Below are positions 58,807 through 64,000 of a stretch of 64,000 nucleotides of DNA, in pieces; positions within the stretch are counted from its first letter, which is position 1; every line of letters starts with the position of its first letter. Origin of the DNA: Siphlonurus alternatus (lineage: Eukaryota > Arthropoda > Insecta > Ephemeroptera > Siphlonuridae); contig OX463781.1 of NCBI GenBank assembly GCA_949825025.1, positions 2,209,066 through 2,273,065 of the forward strand. Reading direction: 5' to 3'. The notes below the pieces were generated by a model. It worked only from the letters and a program-made list of their open reading frames with translations, was not told where the DNA came from and ran no database searches. A program made the translations under genes and the position numbers.

Positions 58807-58980
58807 TTAATGATTGAACTCTGGAAACAAATAAAGCATATTTATCAATATTAATTCTTGGGTTTGGTACGTAAATATATCACTCATGTCGCGTCTGTAT
58901 TTAAGTGTTGTTATTGCATATTTGTTGCACAATTCAGGGTAATTTTGTCCATATATTAAAGTTGATTGTTCTTCTGCTGG
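58807..58980 (-). pseudogene. LINE C-terminal relic
   Basis: The minus strand reads EEQSTLIYGQNYPELCNKYA then ITTLKYRRDMSDIF and YQTQ. TLKYRR-x-DM near the end of a LINE protein is characteristic of the jockey/CR1 group. It stops at TAA 58807-58809. Related decayed sequence may extend to about 59290. Confidence 0.55.
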
Positions 58981-59003
58981 TGTTTTTCTCCTCCGAGGTG
59001 AGA

Positions 59004-59006
<3 letters not shown>

Positions 59007-59053
<47 letters not shown>
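59007..59053. repeat. (TA)n microsatellite
   Basis: TA run; a second, shorter one is at about 59107-59133. Confidence 0.9.
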
Positions 59054-59056
<3 letters not shown>

Positions 59057-59103
59057 TATTTGGCGGGTATCTCTTGAAACGTTATTAACTCTTTTTTATA
59101 ATG

Positions 59104-59133
<30 letters not shown>

Positions 59134-59137
<4 letters not shown>

Positions 59138-59758
59138 CATTCATGTTATGGTATTATCAATTGAGGCTGCAAATCTGATCTGTTGAACAGATGTTTTGTG
59201 TTAATACAAAAAAGGTCACTCAGAACCATACTAAGACTTCCAAAGCAACAATCCTGCAAATCATATTTTATATCAAATAATATATATTAGCTCTTTTTAT
59301 ATTTAATTGTGCTTCATTTAAAAAATAAAAACACCCTATAATTTTTATAAACAAAATGATAGTTACCACAATTATTATTATATACTAGGAACAAATCCAA
59401 CAGAGAAGCACAATACACAATTTTATAAAAACTCTGCAATGTACCAGACCGCTAAAATTTGTGATTTTTTGCAAAGCTGTCTGAAAGAGATAGAGAATAA
59501 TAAATTGTTCAGATCAAAATTAAAAAGTGTACTTATATTCATTTAAGGAGTTTCTTTCAGTTAAAGAGTTTGAAATTAATTAAATCATGTCTGAAAAAAA
59601 ATACTATCTGAACATAACTCGTGTGCATTTTAAAGAAAAAAATAAAACATTATTTTTTGTAAATTTTCATATTATTGTTATTGAATTTTGATTTTTAATC
59701 TGCATTCCATTGTTATATAATGTTTAGTATAGTAATATACTGTATATCTGGTAACTAC

Positions 59759-59815
<57 letters not shown>

Positions 59816-60225
59816 TACTAACTACTGACACGAACTTAATATTTGCTTTAAATGTAACCAACAAAATATGTTTAAAAACTTTAAAATAATAAAATAAAAA
59901 TTAATTTTCAGATGTGAAATAATTGAACAAATGATTGATAAATCAAATTGACGCTTTATAGCCCCTCTTCTTCGCTTTTTTTTAAATTTTTTATTTAGAA
60001 CACCACGACATTGTTTAAAAAAACTTGATTACATAATAATCGAATTTTTTTATCTTTTATCCGTTGATAACTACCTAGTAAAAAATGTAAAATTCGATGC
60101 CTCGTTAACTCTTAAAAAAAATCAGATAGGGATTTCCACAGCTAGAAGCCTTACATTATATATATAATCATTAATAATAATAACATAAATAGAGGTTGTT
60201 GTTCGTTATACCATATAATATATGT

Positions 60226-60262
<37 letters not shown>

Positions 60263-60322
60263 CAATATATAATAACACTTTTTTGTAGTTGCGCTTGGTT
60301 TAGCCCCCCTTGTTTCTATAAG
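59134..60322. other. AT-rich upstream region of the CSP gene
   Basis: Contains a 55-base T run (59760-59814) and a (TA)n run (about 60228-60260). No gene seen. Confidence 0.5.
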
Positions 60323-60360
60323 TATATAAGGTGCTGAGCTCCTACCTGTTTCTCATCAGT
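60323..60360 (+). promoter_or_regulatory. CSP core promoter: TATA box and initiator
   Basis: TATATAAG at 60323-60330 is followed by an arthropod-type initiator TCAGT at 60356-60360, about 33 bp downstream. This predicts a 5' leader of about 25 bp before the ATG. Confidence 0.7.
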
Positions 60361-60383
60361 CTCTTACCAGCTGTACATCAACC

Positions 60384-62161
<1,778 letters not shown>

Positions 62162-62164
62162 GCA

Positions 62165-62460
62165 AACCCTGCTTACCGGAGAAAAACACTTACCGGTACA
62201 TTCCCCATCTACCGGTGAACAACTTAATTACCAGAACATTCCCCATCTACCGGCGAACAACTTACCGGTACATTCCCCATCTACCGGCGAACAACTTAGC
62301 GGTACATTCCCCATTTACCGACGAACAACTTACCAGTACATTCCCCATCTACCGGCAAACAACCTACCGGTACGTTCCCCATGTTACTACCGGTAAACAA
62401 CTACACCGGTACATCCCTTCAACACATTGTGAATACCGGTAACCAACTAAACCGGTAAAT
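62165..62460 (+). repeat. 34-bp tandem repeat in CSP 3' UTR
   Basis: About seven units of caacttaccggtacattccc plus catctaccggcgaa, each with one or two ACCGGT palindromes. They start four bases after the stop codon and would be transcribed. Confidence 0.88.
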
Positions 62461-62505
62461 AGATATACCTAATATTATTTGTTTCCTATTGTATCATTGT
62501 TTCAC

Positions 62506-62520
62506 AATAAAAAAAATAAA
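62506..62520 (+). terminator. CSP polyadenylation signals
   Basis: AATAAA at 62506-62511 and again at 62515-62520, about 350 bp after the stop and just past the 34-bp repeats. Confidence 0.75.
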
Positions 62521-62734
62521 GTTATTATTATTTAAATATTTGTTTTTCATTTTCATATTTTATATTATACTATAGATTATATACGCGATACGAGTAGTAT
62601 ATTAATATTATAAATATATATTGCACGCCCATTATAAACATAAATTTTTCATAAGCCTCACTGTTGTTTTATCGATCACTGTACTAAAGAGGATTTTATT
62701 CAAAATAGTCTAGTAAATTTAGATTTTAAATTAT

Positions 62735-63273
62735 AAAGGCCCTATGACCATTTCAGGGTTAGTATTGCCTCAGTATGATATGGCTGCATAAAAAAAAAAT
62801 TGTTCCAGCAGCAATAATGTCAGAGATAATAGCCGATGAAAAGGCACCTGTGACGTCACGTGTACCCATAGGGAAATCCATGCAAAATATAGGTTCACTC
62901 TTATAGCTGCAACCACGGACATAATTTTAATTCTGGAATGTTGAAATTTTATTACCAGGGCAGTCTTGATAGTATTTGTCAAATATTCTAAAAGATTTTT
63001 TTTTAATTTACACAGACTGAGTTATTGCAGTAAAAAGATATTCTAAAAATTTAACATTGTTTTCCTATACAAAATTTTTCTGTTCTTGACTGCAATAAAT
63101 CATTCTGTGTGATAGTCAACAACAAAGTCACATCAGGTTCATCGGCTATTATCTCTGATATTATTGCTGCTGGAATAATTTTTATTATGCAGCCGTGTTA
63201 TATATATTTATCATACTGAAGCAATATTATAACTCTGGATTTAATACTGTGAAATGGTCATAGGGCGGCCTTT
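62735..63273. mobile_element. 539-bp palindromic MITE
   Basis: Ends AAAGGCCCTATGACCATTTC and the inverse GAAATGGTCATAGGGCGGCC. Inner arms share cagagataatagccgatgaa and its inverse. The spacer holds tgacgtcacgtg. Confidence 0.85.
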
Positions 63274-63367
63274 AATAATCAGTTTTATTTATTTTTTATT
63301 CATATATCCTATATAAAATATAAAATTTGTTGTTTACAAAGGATAATTATTATCTAACCCCTGGCTT

Positions 63368-63505
63368 TGGATATGCACTTCCGGTTTATTGACAAAAGCT
63401 GTAGCGTCCATCCTGGCTGAGGTTTCCATGTCTCCCTCAGTCGCAGGCAAATGCCGGGATGGATTGCAAGGCCGTGGCCGCCCCCGTTCCGCAAGAGCCC
63501 GCGAA
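63368..63505 (+). mobile_element. 5S-derived SINE fragment
   Basis: Matches the SINE body (gtcc.tcctg.ctgaggtt, ctccctcag, aaatgc.ggga, aggccgtggcc) with many substitutions. Head and poly(A) are missing. Confidence 0.6.
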
Positions 63506-63624
63506 ACGCTAAGTTAGGGTTTCGGAAGGTTCGAGTTTTCAAACTTATATAGTGAGTAAAATTATAAAAGTAGAAGTACCCAGTTAGGTTTTGATAAATA
63601 TATATATAGCTTCTATAATATTGT

Positions 63625-63772
63625 CGCGTCTAGGTTAGAGCGTCCTGATTTGGGCTGGCCAACAACGGGTGGTCCAAATTGGGGTAGCTCTAACCCCGCA
63701 CGTACACATTAATGCTGGACCACCCGTTGTTGCCATGGCGACCCCAAATCAGGACGCTCTACCCTAGACGCG
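63625..63772. mobile_element. 148-bp hairpin MITE
   Basis: Ends CGCGTCTAGG and CCTAGACGCG; arms of about 60 bp include agcgtcctgatttgggc and ccaacaacgggtggtcc. Confidence 0.85.
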
Positions 63773-64000
63773 AAAGTATGTTTGTGGAGGTGCGACGAGT
63801 TAGAAATATTTTGGGGTGGCTAGTTTGAGGGCTTACTCTCCCCCAAAATTTCAAATCTGCATCTTTCTTCTCTCTTAATTTAAGTTGGATCTTTACGCCA
63901 GAAATAATATCGAATAAAGATTTGCACGCTTGAAATATACCATGATATAATTCATATAATAAATTACACTGCAAAAATATGCAATACTTTCAATTTATAC
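63773..64000. other. Right edge, nothing assigned
   Basis: No supported feature; frames here are short and unrecognizable. Confidence 0.4.

Overview
This window is AT-rich nuclear DNA from an arthropod. Two intact host genes support that. One, at 60384-62161 (+), encodes a chemosensory protein (CSP/OS-D family), which is an arthropod-type family. The other, at 50772-56459 (+), encodes the mitochondrial complex I subunit NDUFB2 (AGGG) in three exons. Conventional introns, a TATA/initiator promoter, AATAAA signals, jockey/CR1-like LINE relics and a 5S rRNA-derived SINE all fit a metazoan. I cannot tell insect from crustacean; there is no rRNA, tRNA gene or mitochondrial marker here.

Most of the window is repeats inside repeats. 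1-5265: 78-bp and 209-bp satellite arrays in opposite orientations, split by a 5'-truncated LINE with a 7-bp target duplication. 5.3-12 kb: AT-rich spacer with small hairpin elements and a decayed LINE split by a palindromic MITE. 12067-20093: element C, bounded by inverted arrays of a GGAAAACTCGG motif and a 9-bp target duplication. It contains a second inverted-repeat unit (D), a 2.1-kb element (E), and minus-strand exons that splice in phase. 20.4-23.2 kb: a LINE relic, cut by a 5S SINE, which is itself cut by a 1.9-kb element.

24208-50735 is a 26.5-kb foldback element (A). Its outer 0.3-kb ends are nearly identical inverted copies. A second foldback element (B, 15.6 kb) has inserted into A's left terminal repeat. 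B carries a 129-bp array with about two dozen YY1/Pho-like sites, candidate minus-strand exons, many MITEs, a full 5S SINE and a 1.8-kb palindrome. A's own repeat arms hold a 174-bp array (about 23 copies, itself inverted) and a CTAGAC-rich palindromic array. A ends only 36 bp before the NDUFB2 start codon. The sequence outside A's left end looks like a promoter, so A may have separated NDUFB2 from its original upstream region.

After NDUFB2 come TTAA-flanked and TA-flanked MITEs, microsatellites, a LINE relic, the CSP gene (34-bp repeats in its 3' UTR), two more hairpin elements and a SINE fragment. The two genes have unrelated functions: respiratory complex I assembly or stability, and a small secreted ligand-binding protein.
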